NCBI GenBank assembly: GCA_964006375.1
Contig: OZ023267.1
Location: 13,468,846-13,532,845, forward strand
DNA: 64,000 nucleotides
DNA from: Tillus elongatus
Lineage: Eukaryota > Arthropoda > Insecta > Coleoptera > Cleridae
Direction of reading: 5' to 3'
In this document: positions 36,226 through 48,566 of the stretch, piece after piece
Position numbering within the stretch: the first letter of the stretch is position 1
Layout of the letters: each line of letters starts with the position of its first letter
Made by a program: the position numbers and the translations under genes
The notes under the pieces: generated by a model
Told to the model about the DNA's origin: nothing
Database searches by the model: none
What the model saw: only the letters and a program-made list of their open reading frames with translations

Positions 36226-36939
36226 AAAATAATCAATATTACAAACCTGTATCAAAGCTAATCTCAATTGATGAATACCTCACGTAAGGGGATCTACAAT
36301 TACAATTTTAATATATTTGGTGTCTGCTATCCAAGAATATGTGCTAAAACCAAGAGTGTTCTCGTTTTTCTGACAGGAGATCTACACATTTTTTTTTAAT
36401 TTTATAACTAATTATAGGTGCCCTTCGTGAAATAATTCGAAACTAAATGCATATTATGTACAAGCTTTCTAAATGTTTCACCTTTTTTTTAGCGATCGCA
36501 ACGGAACGGAAACGCGATGGCAATGCAAATATTTAATATACAAAGCAGTCTTCTTGCTGATAAAACATTTTAACTTGAACCTGGGGAAAGGTTCATCAAG
36601 TCATACGTATGTAGTAATAATGTACTGAGCGGAAAGCTGTTTTTTTACTGAGCAGGGCATGATAAGAGAAGCTAATAAAACCAATAGAAAGACTAACGTG
36701 CTGGAAGAGATGAGAAAAAAAAAGGCGCTGAAAGAAATTGAAAGGTGAAAGCAACATTTGTTGTACACATTCTGAAACATAATATAACTTTCTGACAACA
36801 ATATTTGAAGGACACATACTTGGAAATAGGAAAGAGGTAGATATTGGAGGAAAACTTCTTAAAAACCTGACCCATTGATGAAATGGGAAAGCTATAATTA
36901 AATGAAAAGATCCAGTGAAGACAAGGCGTCTGTTATGAG
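36226..36939. other. Non-coding, nothing recognised
   Basis: No repeat or gene. The minus frames at 36596-36875 are short and overlap each other in different phases. Confidence 0.4.
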
Positions 36940-37335
36940 GATGAATGCTAATAATATGGGTTTGTTGTTAAAACCATATTAAAGTTATGCAAATACTACA
37001 TAACTGTAGGAATAAAAGCTTTGGCCAAAATGCTCATCGCAACCCAAAGTTCCTCAATCAATAAAATAAAGGGGGAGGTAAGGCTTTAATAATCAATGTC
37101 GCACGTTGAAAATATATATCGCCTCTTGTGATGACGAACGAAAATACCTATCACGGGTTTGTTAAAACCAAATTGCAGTTATGCAAAATTTGTATAACTG
37201 CAAGAAGAATGCGTTTTTTTCAGAATGCTCATCGCAACCCAAAGATCCCCAATGCATACAATAAACGAAGAGGTAAGGCTTTGTTTCAGCATAATCAATA
37301 AATCGGACGTTGTAAAAGTATATTAGTCTTAATTT
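36940..37335. repeat. Two-copy tandem repeat, period about 197 bp
   Basis: gggtttgtt...aaaacca, agttatgcaaa, ataactg-a-gaa, aatgctcatcgcaacccaaag and ggtaaggcttt occur in both halves. Each half contains a small agttatgc/tataact-type hairpin. Confidence 0.7.
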
Positions 37336-37616
37336 CAATACACTTTAGAATTTTCAAATTCTTTTATTTCTAGGTATTTAATTGGAGACAAATTTAATAT
37401 ATTTAACAGAGCTGCGTGTGGCTGCAATAAAATGATATTTTGGCAATATAATAAATTTATTAACGGACTGAAATAATTTGTTAAAGCGTAAGCAGGATTT
37501 GCAAAGTTACACGGGAGAAAATTGCGCGTTTCTGTTTTTACTCTGGTACCTATGTTAAAATAGTATTTCTTGCTCCTAACGAATTTAAGGTAACTAGACA
37601 GAAATAGCAATCATTA

Positions 37617-37705
37617 AAATTGTTGTTGCCCTCACTTGGTGAAACCGTTCCCTACTAAATACAGATGTTGAGACTTTTTCCCTGGCTTCACCACTATTGG
37701 TTTTG
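37617..37705. repeat. Dispersed repeat (same family as 25769-25872)
   Basis: ttgttgttgcc, cttggtgaaaccgttcc, tactaaatacagatg, ctggcttcacc. Matches 56643-56720 closely. Confidence 0.6.
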
Positions 37706-38254
37706 TTCTCTGTAATCGGTTTCGCTGCCTGCCAGGATCATCAAATAATATTCAAATATGTGCACATAAAGAACCACACCTGTATCTAAACTGTTTATTT
37801 ATTTGCGGGTGCTTTCTGCTGAAACAAAGCTTCTTCGCGGGGGATACAAAAAAGAACTTTAAAGGAATTCTAGCTGCTGTTAGTGTAAAAGTAACATCCT
37901 TTTAATAGACGCAAACCAGGAACTCAAAACGCAAATAATATAATCTGTATGAAAACAGGCTAGGCTCTCTCTTGTGGGTTTGAAAAGATCATTAAAAATA
38001 TAATTTTATTGTTATTGTACCTATACCAAGTTACTACACTTCTGTGTAAAAATGTCCTAGCTTATTATTTACGTTACTAATAACTTTAAACCGCCTTCTA
38101 AAATGAAATCTCCGAGCTAAATCCAACAGCCCACCATGACGCACATTAATATACAAGCCTCTAAATAAAAATACTTGGTGGCCACATATACGCCTACAAC
38201 AAAACCATCTCATGCCAAAACCAGTCTACAAATAACATAAAAAACACCTCTCAC
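37706..38254 (-). other. Start of the intron after the IRF2BP-like first exon
   Basis: Non-coding on both strands. On the minus strand it follows a consensus donor (CG|GTGAG at 38255/38254). No acceptor or second exon could be recognised anywhere below this in the window, so the intron may extend off the left edge. Confidence 0.5.
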
Positions 38255-39095
38255 CGTTAGCTTTGAATGCAGTGGCCGTGTCAAAGGAGGCCGTCCTAAT
38301 AGGGTGCTTCTCCTGCTTGAACGTCCTCTCGTTGGAGACGACGAAATTCTGTGCCAAAGAAACAGCAGGCAAAGATTCACCACGTGTCAAAGGCGGCCTC
38401 ACGGAGTTGGCGTGTTCCTCAACAGTCATCATCCTCTTGGCTCCGTTTACGTCTCCGTTGTTATGATGAAGACCATGATGGTCATCGTCATCAGCGGCTG
38501 ACAGCCCTCGTTTCAATCCCTGCTGGCTCATCGCCCTGCCGTTCGACGTATGATGATGCGCCTGCAGGGAATGATGAGCTGCAGCAGCCATGTGTGCAGC
38601 TGAAGCTGACGGTAGCCTCACGGAGGCTCTACCAACGAGGCTTTCGTGCTCTTGACTCGTCTCCATCTGGTTGGGTCTGGCCATGGTGGAGGTACCTCTC
38701 GGAGGTGGAGGAGGCGGTTGCACGGCCTGATATTCCGCCAGCATCCCCGAACGGGTATGGTGGAGGCTGTAAGTGCTCGTATGGTGAGGCGTAGCCTGTT
38801 GCTGTCTGCTGGATGTGGCCACCACCTCCCCGTTTTGGTGTTCGTGACCCTGAGAAGATTGCCTATGTGTCTTGGTATGGTTGGAACGCTGCTCCTGGAA
38901 CCCGTGAGCTCGTTTCATCTGCCTGGCTGTTTCCAGGACTATCTCTATACGATCCGCACCCTCGTAATTGACACAACCGCGACATACCGCCTCCGAGAAG
39001 TCGTGTACCATGGCCCAAGGCATACGGGGCAAGTCGCAAAGGTAGCAGTGCTGGCGCTTAGCTTGCTGCATTTGCATCACCGACATCTTCACCAT
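38255..39095 (-). CDS. First coding exon of an IRF2BP1/2-like transcriptional co-regulator
   Basis: 280 codons plus one base of a split codon. After [15 protein letters not shown] comes the family's zinc finger: C17-x2-C20 ([17 protein letters not shown]), C38-x2-C41 ([14 protein letters not shown]), ending in an amphipathic helix ([13 protein letters not shown], residues 53-65). The rest is low complexity: Gln/His-rich, a run of six Pro (about 128), His- and Asp-rich stretches, and [15 protein letters not shown] near the end. Vertebrate IRF2BP proteins are nuclear, bind IRF2 and repress transcription, and carry a C-terminal RING-type domain; that part must be on a later exon not seen here. 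Start: first Met of the frame, followed by two more Met (4, 7) that are also possible. The open frame past the donor to 38226 is read-through into the intron. Confidence 0.88.
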
Positions 39096-39330
39096 TTAAT
39101 TATTGTATATACGGTTATTTATAAAATTGCTTCAGTTGAGTCTTAAAAAAAGATAGTCTCACTAACACACAAAAAAACACTACCGACGAGTGGAACTAAA
39201 CTAAGCCATTGTAACTTAAACGGTTATGAGTCTTCATCTTAAAAAAAACTGAGCGAAGAGTTTGCTAGTGTATCAGCTGTACGAACATCAACACACCAGA
39301 GAATCTCAAACTTGACTGAGCTTGGTTGCT
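39096..39330 (-). promoter_or_regulatory. Probable 5' UTR/promoter region of the IRF2BP-like gene
   Basis: Directly upstream of the exon and non-repetitive. TCAGT initiator-like pentamers occur on the minus strand at 39249-39253 and 39315-39319. No TATA box or clear downstream promoter element was seen, so the start site is not fixed. An upstream intron is also possible. Confidence 0.3.
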
Positions 39331-39420
39331 GCGAACTGGCGAGCTGGTTAGACTCCGTCGACCATACCGGTGAAACCGGACGAAACTATGCAGTGCGACG
39401 TTGCCGCTAACAAAAATAAA

Positions 39421-39514
39421 ACTGTAACCTTCAGGATTTCTTTTCATTCCGTATGTGCACAAATAAAACTGTAACCTTCAGGATTTCTTTTCATTCCGTA
39501 TGTGCACAAATAAA
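39421..39514. repeat. Perfect tandem duplication, 47 bp x 2
   Basis: The unit actgtaaccttcaggatttc...gtgcacaaataaa occurs at 39421-39467 and 39468-39514 without a mismatch, about 330 bp upstream of the IRF2BP-like start codon. Confidence 0.95.
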
Positions 39515-39810
39515 ACTAGGCTAATTACAAAAACTAAAAATGTGCTCAGCTTACACATAAAAGCTAAATGAATAATTGGCCCAACAAATAGACATTAGGA
39601 TATTTTCTCTTTACTTTTTATTTGTGAGTTCTAACAAAAACTAATGAAAATTATTAAAAATGAAGAATGCATTTTTAACAGGTTACGTTTTGGTCAATTT
39701 TCGTTGAAAAAATTCACTAATGTGGAGATCCCGACTTTTGAATTTTGAAAAAATGTTTGCAAATGAGCGCGAACTAGGACCTCTTGAACCCATATCCTGT
39801 GTCAGTTTCA

Positions 39811-40058
<248 letters not shown>

Positions 40059-40249
40059 CACACCGATAACTCAGAAAATAATGGGCCGATTTTGTTAAAT
40101 TTGGCACGTACCGTCCTTTTGTAAGTGGCTTGGATAAGTTCGTCAGGGAAATCAGACTAGGTTTTCCGGGAAAATTTTTAGTTTTCATTTGAAAATTTTT
40201 TTTTTTATCTCAAAAAATAAAGAAGCTATGATAACCAAATGGTAGGTAG

Positions 40250-40308
40250 GGTTGCGGTGCTATCGGGGCGGCAAGGCCGCGGACGAGCCCTGAGGGAACA
40301 AAAAAAAA
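40250..40308 (+). mobile_element. Extremely short LINE B insertion (59 bp) with 9-bp TSD
   Basis: gttgcggtgctatcggggcg...gagccctgaggg plus A-tail: the last part of the 3' UTR only. GGTAGGTAG flanks it at 40241-40249 and 40309-40317; removing one copy restores the ACGCA right arm. Confidence 0.95.
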
Positions 40309-40644
40309 GGTAGGTAGATTTACGATATAAAAAGTAAACTATACAAAAAAATTAGATTTCTATGTTACAAGAAAAAAAAGTTATAATAAAATATTTGGTG
40401 CTAGATCATTTCTATGAAAATTGACTACCATAACGCACTTGCTGCGTCCAGGCTATTTGACCATTACGTCATCATGATAATTAGGAGTCTTTTTGAATTT
40501 CGTTATTATATGCTCAAGGTGTTGTCAGCCAAACAAAATATATTCTCTCGTTTTCTAACGAACGGAAAATAATAATAAATACATTTATAAGCAACCTCCC
40601 ACCAGTCTATAAACTTATTGGTATACATTACTTAATATGTAATT

Positions 40645-41280
40645 GCGTTACGGGAGTAGGAGTGAATAGGGATGCTGGGCGGGGTAGGTAGTATAAAAAG
40701 GAAATATGAGCAGAAAATGCGAAGAAAACTGGCTTGAAAGCCGTTTTTCTCACATCTTGAAGCGATATCCCCTTAAACCTTGTCTACCCCGCACAGCACC
40801 CCTATTCCCCAGGTGCCGTAACTTCCTTGACGGGTGTGAACAAGACATTTTTCTTGTGGCTTATGCAACGAGGGTGGTTGTAGGAACGCGAGAGGGGAAG
40901 GAAATACCCCACGACTATAACAAGTTGAACAGGGGAGGGTCTGCTTCGTCGTAGGCATTTTCCGTCCCCCCTCGTGTGCATACAACCACCCTCGTTGCAT
41001 AAACCACAAGAAAAATTTCTTGTTCATATCCCCCAAGGAAATTACGGAACCTGGGGCGAATAGGGTTGCTGTGTGGGGTAGGCAAGGTTTAATGGAGATA
41101 TGGCTTCAATTAGACAGCTTTCAAATAGTTTCCTTTGCAGTTTCTGCTCATATTTCCTTTTTACTACCTACCCCGCCCAGCACCCCTATTCACTCCTAGC
41201 CCCGTAACTTCCTTGGGAGGTGTGAACAGGAAATTTTTCTTGTGGTTTGTGCATCCCGAGGGGGGAGGGGGTGTCCTAGT
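40645..41280. mobile_element. Foldback element with ~250-bp inverted arms
   Basis: The left arm (aggagtgaatagggatgctgggcgggg...aaggaaatatgagcagaaa; ccgtaacttccttg; aacgagggtggttgta) is repeated inverted in 40970-41215, with the centre near 40930. A third module in direct orientation (cccgtaacttccttggga...tttttcttgtggtttgtgc) follows at 41200-41260. More GC-rich than its surroundings, no coding frame common to both arms. Confidence 0.75.
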
Positions 41281-41559
41281 AATGTTTCTGAAAACAATTT
41301 TTTGAAAAGCATTAGGGAGCTAATCTGCAAATTTATCCTTAATTGTTTTACCTGTCTAGTTAAATGTTTGTAAAACTTTCCATTATTTAACTACACATTC
41401 TTTCAAATTCACAGCCATGCAAACATAATTTTGGAAATGACCCCATAATGTACCAATAGATCATGCTCAAAAGACAGAGACCCTATTCGACAAACGTACC
41501 ACTTTACAAATTGCAGCAAATGATTTTTAACTGACACCAAAAATGTAACTCATTTTCGG

Positions 41560-41562
<3 letters not shown>
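41281..41562. other. Non-coding, nothing recognised
   Basis: No gene or repeat was seen. Confidence 0.35.

Positions 41563-41640
<78 letters not shown>
41563..41640. repeat. (TA)n microsatellite
   Basis: A lone TA tract with no clear ACGCA arms. Confidence 0.95.
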
Positions 41641-41643
<3 letters not shown>

Positions 41644-41889
41644 CTTTTAATATCAGTTTATTTCCGCACTATCACTAATGAACGAAACCCGAGAACAGTT
41701 ACCCCTCACCAACCAGCAAATTGTGGTAAACCCCTTCATTCTGTAAAGAGGCTAAGGACCTTCAATTTGCTTAACATATGATGGCAGACGGAACTGACAG
41801 TTTTATGTCCCCTCCGAAGAATTGATCGTGCTCAAACCCAATAGCACATGATCGAGTGACGCTAGTTTTACAGTATCCACTAAAAAAAG

Positions 41890-41972
41890 TGAAATAATGC
41901 TCAGACTTGGACTCCAACCCACGTCCTTTGGCTCTATAGGCACATGTTCTTACGACTTCGCCACCCATGCTA
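41890..41972 (-). mobile_element. tRNA-like SINE head
   Basis: Minus strand: GGGTGGCGAAGTCGTAAGAAC (A-box-like TGGCGAAGTCG), then ACGTGGGTTGGAGTCCAAG (B-box-like with a short T-arm pairing). The acceptor stem is not convincing. No target duplication was found. Confidence 0.4.
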
Positions 41973-42489
41973 CTTTGTGTACGCATGTCTGTGATTTATT
42001 TCTTTTAAGTGGGGCAGGTTTAACTCACGAAACTGGAACCTAAAACATCTGTCTTTCGTAAGCAGAGTCCGGATGTGTTACTTGCCTAACATATAATGGT
42101 GCAAGGGACCGACAGTTGACGCCCTCGCCTAGAGCGGAACGTGCAGACATTCAAATCACTGAGACTTATAACACAGCCTCTGTAAATCTTTTGTTGTGTA
42201 AAGCCTCTTTTTTTTAAATTCGACAGCAGAGTTTACTAACGTGCAGACGTTACAAAATTTACGTTAAGGAGACACGTCAAATATCTGGATGGGTGTTCGA
42301 TTTGGGGTTTCGGTTCTAGAAAAACTCATGTACCCCGTTTCATAACGCTTGATTAAGCCTTTAGCGGCCGGTTATACAATCGAGGTTTCAGACGACCAAT
42401 CACAACTTCAAATTTATTTGGTTGTTATGGAAAAAATCCAAATCATAGTCTGTGATTGGTTATCTGAAGCCATGATATAATGACTTAGA

Positions 42490-43252
42490 AGAGATATGAT
42501 TTAAAAACCCACATTAGGCCTAAAATTATAAATAATTTTTAACATAAATTTAAATCACGTTTCAGAACTTCAAATTACTTTTATTATGATAATCACTAGC
42601 TTGATAAACGTAACATTTTCTGTCAAAACTGGATGCGGCAAGGAATAGGTGCTGAAAAGGCGATTTTTTAAAATGCCAATGGAATGAAATTTAAAATTGC
42701 CTTTTTTATTGACTCCAAAACATATAATGAGAAATAGTAAAACAAAGTAATCACTAGCTTCATAAATGTCAAATTTTTTGTCTAAACTGGATGCTAAAAG
42801 AGACATGTGCTGAGAAGACGATATCTTTAAATCCCAGTAATATAGACATTTAAAATTACCTGTTCTATTGGCTCCAAAACAATTGAAGGGAAATAGTAAA
42901 AAAAAATCGTGAAAAAATGTTTGAAGAATTAAAAAACTGGAACTATTTTAATGTGCAGTGCATAAAACGCTGCTCGCAAAGAGTGACATCATTTATTCAT
43001 TTAACTGTCATCACTTTTAGGCAATTTAATGCCTTGGAATTTGTATACAATATTTTTCCGTTTTGTAAGATATAGATAACCAAAAAACAGGTAGTTCACA
43101 TGAAAACCTCCTTTTAAATAAATATGTCTTTTGTTTTCAAGTTACAGTATACTAATCTTAGTCAGAGATACGACAACTATGGGCAGTAGATAAATGACGT
43201 CATAATACTGTTCTGTTTGCATAAAAAGTTTAGATCTTCAGAAGCCTACATC
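42490..43252. repeat. Long direct repeat module, copy 1
   Basis: Shares with 44460-45150 the blocks taacataaatttaaatc, catcactagcttcataaatg, attgccttttttattgg, acgctgctcgcaaagagt, gtatacaatatttt and cttttgttttcaagttacagtat. Each copy itself contains two to three ~120-bp sub-repeats (ctagctt-ataaa-gt-a-attttctgtcaaaactggatgc). Partial third copy at 50225-50410. Confidence 0.8.
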
Positions 43253-44369
43253 CTGACATTGCTCAAGTCTTCGATAGGGTTTGGCATGCGGGCCTCCTAA
43301 ACAAACTTCTATCATTTAATTATCCTCTCCCTCTGATTCTGCTAATCAGGTCATACCTGAAACAGAGGAAGTACCAGGTCAAGCATCTGGGAGCCAGATC
43401 TAGAACGTACCCAGCCACGACTGGTCTCCCGCAGGGTTCTGCTATCTCCCCTCTGCTGTACAATATATTTGTCGCAGACATTCTGACAGCCCCCCTAAAC
43501 GTGACATACGCACTGTACGCAGACGACACTACCATCCTCAGCAGCTCCACTCAGCCGAGGATAATAACCGAACGACTTCAGACCGCGGTAGTCGAGCTGC
43601 AAGCATGGTATATGAAATCCCTTCTAGCCATAAACCCCGATAAATGTTCAGCAGTCCTATTTTCCAAGAGGAGACACACACCTCACGAACACGTATCATT
43701 AGACAACCGTCTAATACCCTGGCAAGGTTCCGCCAAATACCTCGGGGTATTCCTCAACAAACACTTAATAACATGGCGCCCCCATGTCGATCACGCCCGA
43801 AAAAAAGCCTCGATGTTCATCTCGAAGCTGTTCCCACTTCTAAATAGAAATTCCAAACTGTCCATGAACAACAAGTTGCTCATGTACAAAGTCATCATCC
43901 GGCCAGCCTTGACCTATGCATCACCTTCATGGGCCACCGCGGCCGCAACACACATCAAGACCCTTCAAATCATCCAGAACAAAATTCTGAGAATGGTTAC
44001 CAGAGCGCCATGGTTTGTCCGGAACAGTCAGATTCACTCTGATCTGGAAATGCCTTCGATACTTGAGTTCATAACTCAACTATCCACTTCTCACCCAAAT
44101 GCTCTTCTCCGTAGTCCCACCGACTACAATGAGCAACTTCCACATAGGCATAAGCGTCCAAAGCTTATACTTACCCGCTAACGCCCCCGCGGCAAAAACA
44201 GAATGGAAACATTCATACCCAAAAAGTCATTGTGTGAAATCTTCCCGACGGAGGTATGGACTAATGTCCGGTACTCCCAGGGAGGGGGTTTTAGTGAGTA
44301 CAGTCTCACAGTACCTCGATATCGCACGGCACCTACGGGCCCGTGAATGGGGTCTGCATGAGAGAAAAA
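43253..44369 (+). mobile_element. Jockey-type LINE, 5'-truncated insertion with 11-bp TSD
   Basis: AAGCCTACATC flanks it at 43242-43252 and 44370-44380; the paralogous module at 46050-46080 has the empty site (gaagcctacatccctatttcc). The tail is GAGAGAAAAAA. It contains the RT frame described separately plus a 3' UTR of about 190 bp. Confidence 0.88.
43255..44181 (+). pseudogene. Jockey-type reverse transcriptase, C-terminal half, frame intact
   Basis: 309 codons without a stop. It begins exactly at block A (DIAQVFDRVWHAGLLNK), then LPQGSAISPLLYNIFVADI (block B), YALYADDTTILSSS (block C, YADD intact) and the thumb region KYLGVFLNKHLITW. Endonuclease and N-terminal RT are missing, so it cannot be functional. 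The clean frame suggests recent insertion. Confidence 0.9.
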
Positions 44370-44459
44370 AAGCCTACATCTTCATCCCTCATTTCCAAAC
44401 AACTATTTGTTAAAGATGCGTAGGTACATAAGACTAAGTGGAGAATTTTAACATTATAA

Positions 44460-45150
44460 ACATTATTTAGGCAATTTGTATTTGACCATTTAAAAACCCC
44501 ATCAGATCTAAAGTTATTAATAAATTTTTAACATAAATTTAAATCTGGTTTCAGAACATCAAACGACTTTACTAGCTTCATAAACGCCACATTTTCAGTT
44601 AAAACTGGATGCCGAAAGAGATATGTGCTGAGAAGTCCTTTTTTTAATTTCAATAATGAAATGAAATTTAAAAAATTGCCTTTTTTATTGGCTGCAAAAC
44701 AACTAATGGGAGATAACAAAAAAGTCATCACTAGCTTCATAAATGTCACATTTTTTGTCAAAACTCGATGCGAAAAGATACATGTGCTGACAAGGCGATT
44801 TTTTAAATGCCAATAATAGAGAAATTTAAAATTGCCTTTTTTATTGGCTCCAAAACAAATGATGGAAAGTAGTAAAAAAATCGTGAAATCATGTTTGAAG
44901 ACCTAAAAAAATTAGAAATCTTTTAATGCCCAGTCCTTAAAAACGCTGCTCGCAAAGAGTAATGTCATTTATGCATATAACTGTCAGCGCCTTTAGGCAA
45001 TTTATTGCCTTCAAACTTGTATACAATATTTTGTCCGTTTTGTATGGTATAGATGACCAAAAACAGGTAGTACAGATAAAAACCTCATTTCAAATAAATA
45101 ATTCTTTTGTTTTCAAGTTACAGTATATTATCATAAGGCAGAGATTTTTT
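44460..45150. repeat. Long direct repeat module, copy 2 (continues at 45977-46090)
   Basis: Second copy of the 42490-43252 module, interrupted by a LINE A insertion at 45160-45976; beyond it the module resumes with atttagaagttcagaagcctacatccc. Confidence 0.75.
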
Positions 45151-45159
45151 TATTTATTT

Positions 45160-45427
45160 ATTTTTTATTTCAACAACACACCACTTGTTAATTCTGGACT
45201 TGAAAGTTTGGAGGTTCGGGGGAGAAGGAAAAACATGCGCCGACAAGGAATTCCACAACTTGGAAGTCCTCGGGAAAAAAGAGCGGGCATAACAAGATGC
45301 TCTATGTCTGGTGACCTGGACAGTAAAAGGGTGCATTCGCTCTGTTCCCCTGATAGATCTGTTGGGGGCAGCAGGTGGAGGAACTATGGAAGAAAGCTCC
45401 TCTGAGCAGTGCCCGTGCAGATATCTA

Positions 45428-45477
<50 letters not shown>

Positions 45478-45976
45478 CACCAACGGCACGTCAGTAGGCA
45501 AGGGATGGCAGTCTTTGGGTGAGGGTAGGGTCACGCATGAGACGTATAGCTCTCTTCTGAATGGAGTCCAGGATATCGAGTGTAGAAGCGGCAGCGGCAC
45601 CCCAGATGTGAGTGCAGTACTCGAGCTTTGGCCTTATTTGTGAAGTATATAAGGTATAGAGATTAGCTGGGGAAAAGTATTTGCGAGCCCGGAAGAGGAA
45701 ACCTAATTTCTTAGCAGCCGCTTCTGCAATTGATGTGACATGTTGGTGCCAATTGAGATTTGGATCCACAGAAATGCCAACAAGTGAAAAGGTTCATTAC
45801 TTTGAATAGCTTGGTTGTGTATTGTGATGGGTCTAGGGCTGGTGTATCTCTTATGAGAAAGAAAGCAAGACTGTGATTTGGTGGGGTTGAATTGTACAAG
45901 ATTTCTACTTCCCCAGTCTAATATTTTTAGGAGATCAACGGAGACAGAACCCTCCATGAGTCTGCGATCATCATCT
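45160..45976 (-). pseudogene. LINE family A 3' fragment with (GA)n expansion
   Basis: Minus strand: SVSVDLLKILDWGSRNLVQF, then [64 protein letters not shown]. The short CT run of the family is grown to a 44-bp (CT/GA)n, and about 60 bp of the 3' end are deleted (cacacca joined to cttgttaattctgg). Confidence 0.88.
45432..45475. repeat. (GA)n microsatellite inside LINE A
   Basis: 22 GA units where other family A copies have a short ctctctct run. Confidence 0.95.
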
Positions 45977-46090
45977 AATTTAATATCTATGGGCCCTAGA
46001 TATAAATGAAATCACAATACTTGTTTGTTTTAAAAAAAAATTTAGAAGTTCAGAAGCCTACATCCCTATTTCCAAACAGATTAAAAAAAT

Positions 46091-46439
46091 GTTTGACAGT
46101 AATTATATTTCGCCCTATACTTAGTGCATTCTAATGTCTATAAGCCTTTCCATATGCTTTAATTAAAAACGGTCAAAGGTAGAGTAGACTTTTTGAACAT
46201 TTGCACAGTCTAGAAATATAAAATGCAGTCCCAAGTTAAATTCGATTTTATATTACCTAATAACTTTTTTGTGACCTTGAACAACCTTGAATTCGACCTT
46301 CGATTGCGAAAAATACACTGTTATTACGTATTATAAAGCATACGGTTCCTAATGTATGCAAGCTTCATTTTGTTTAAAACAATCCGTTATACATGAAAAA
46401 TGCACACGTAGATTACACATATGGTGTATTTATTAAAAT
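46091..46439. other. Non-coding, nothing recognised
   Basis: No repeat or gene was seen. Confidence 0.35.
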
Positions 46440-46760
46440 ATGAAATCCGACAACGTCGACAATGACTCAGACTGGTCTTGCGCTGTGCGCTGGCACGATC
46501 TGCGATTATAAACACACAACATTCACACCGTCTCGCTGGCAATAAAACGCTGGCGGGGAGCGGGACGGGAGGGCGGTTTATACGGTCGCATGGGTAATCG
46601 TTATAGTTGATGACGTCACGGCGTGTTGTGTACCAATGGCGGCCGCAACTACGTCACAGTCTGCGCGCGCTCCTGCTCTGCCAGTCTCGTTGGGCAACAA
46701 CAGAGGACACAGGAAGGCGGTGTTGTCACGTCCTCACTCACTGCGTGTAGTTATTTCATT
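46440..46760. promoter_or_regulatory. CpG-rich promoter-like block
   Basis: Much richer in CpG than its surroundings. TGACGTCA (CRE) at 46611-46618, a second half-site ctacgtcac near 46650, and CCAATGGCGGC near 46633 (CCAAT and YY1-like). A frame at 46623-46919 has no recognised domain. A donor-like ggtaag lies at about 46856. It could be the first exon/promoter of an unseen gene. Confidence 0.35.
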
Positions 46761-47113
46761 AATTGGATAATAATATATGCCGTTGACGTGTTGTATTTCT
46801 CTCTCACTCTCTTCTCCAAACATTATTTATATGTTTATATTATATTGACATTTAGGGTAAGAAATAAAACGAGCAAACATCTCGAAAGGTTGATTGTTTG
46901 CATACGGTGGCGTCATTAGAACAGTTTTGCTAATTATGTTTGGTGAGGTCGCCGTTCATTTATTTCAGGGTTACTTGTGTTTATTTAAAAGGCAATCGAG
47001 ATGTTGTATTTTCGTTGGCAATAAACACGATCCACTTAACATATTCTTTACACCAGATATTTGTATTGTAAAAAAAACTGTGTAACATCCAAGAAATAAC
47101 GTACGTTGTGAAT
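46761..47113. other. Non-coding, nothing recognised
   Basis: No transposon or gene signature. Confidence 0.35.
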
Positions 47114-48443
<1,330 letters not shown>

Positions 48444-48500
48444 ACCTAAACTATCCGACATAATAGATAGCGTTTTTTTTTTGCCAGGAAATTACTTGTG

Positions 48501-48566
48501 AAGCCAGATATGAGGTCGCTACATATGTTTTTAGTATGACACGGTTTTACCAAATAAGAGCAATAA
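48501..48566. repeat. Dispersed repeat fragment (family of 25769-25872)
   Basis: gaagccagatatgaggtcgctacatatg, gtatgacacggttttaccaaataagagcaataac: diverged match. Confidence 0.4.

Noticed and set aside
36596..36875. Three overlapping minus-strand frames of 60-73 residues
   Set aside because: Different phases over the same DNA, hydrophobic composition typical of T-rich sequence, no signal of a real gene.
38263..39146. Plus-strand frames of 65-166 residues opposite the IRF2BP-like exon
   Set aside because: Antisense shadows of a GC-rich coding exon with a clear zinc finger on the minus strand.
42490..45150. CRISPR array or LTR pair from the repeated module
   Set aside because: No short evenly spaced repeats with unique spacers, no TG...CA ends, and the host is clearly eukaryotic. 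A solo-LTR origin was not supported by any end motif.
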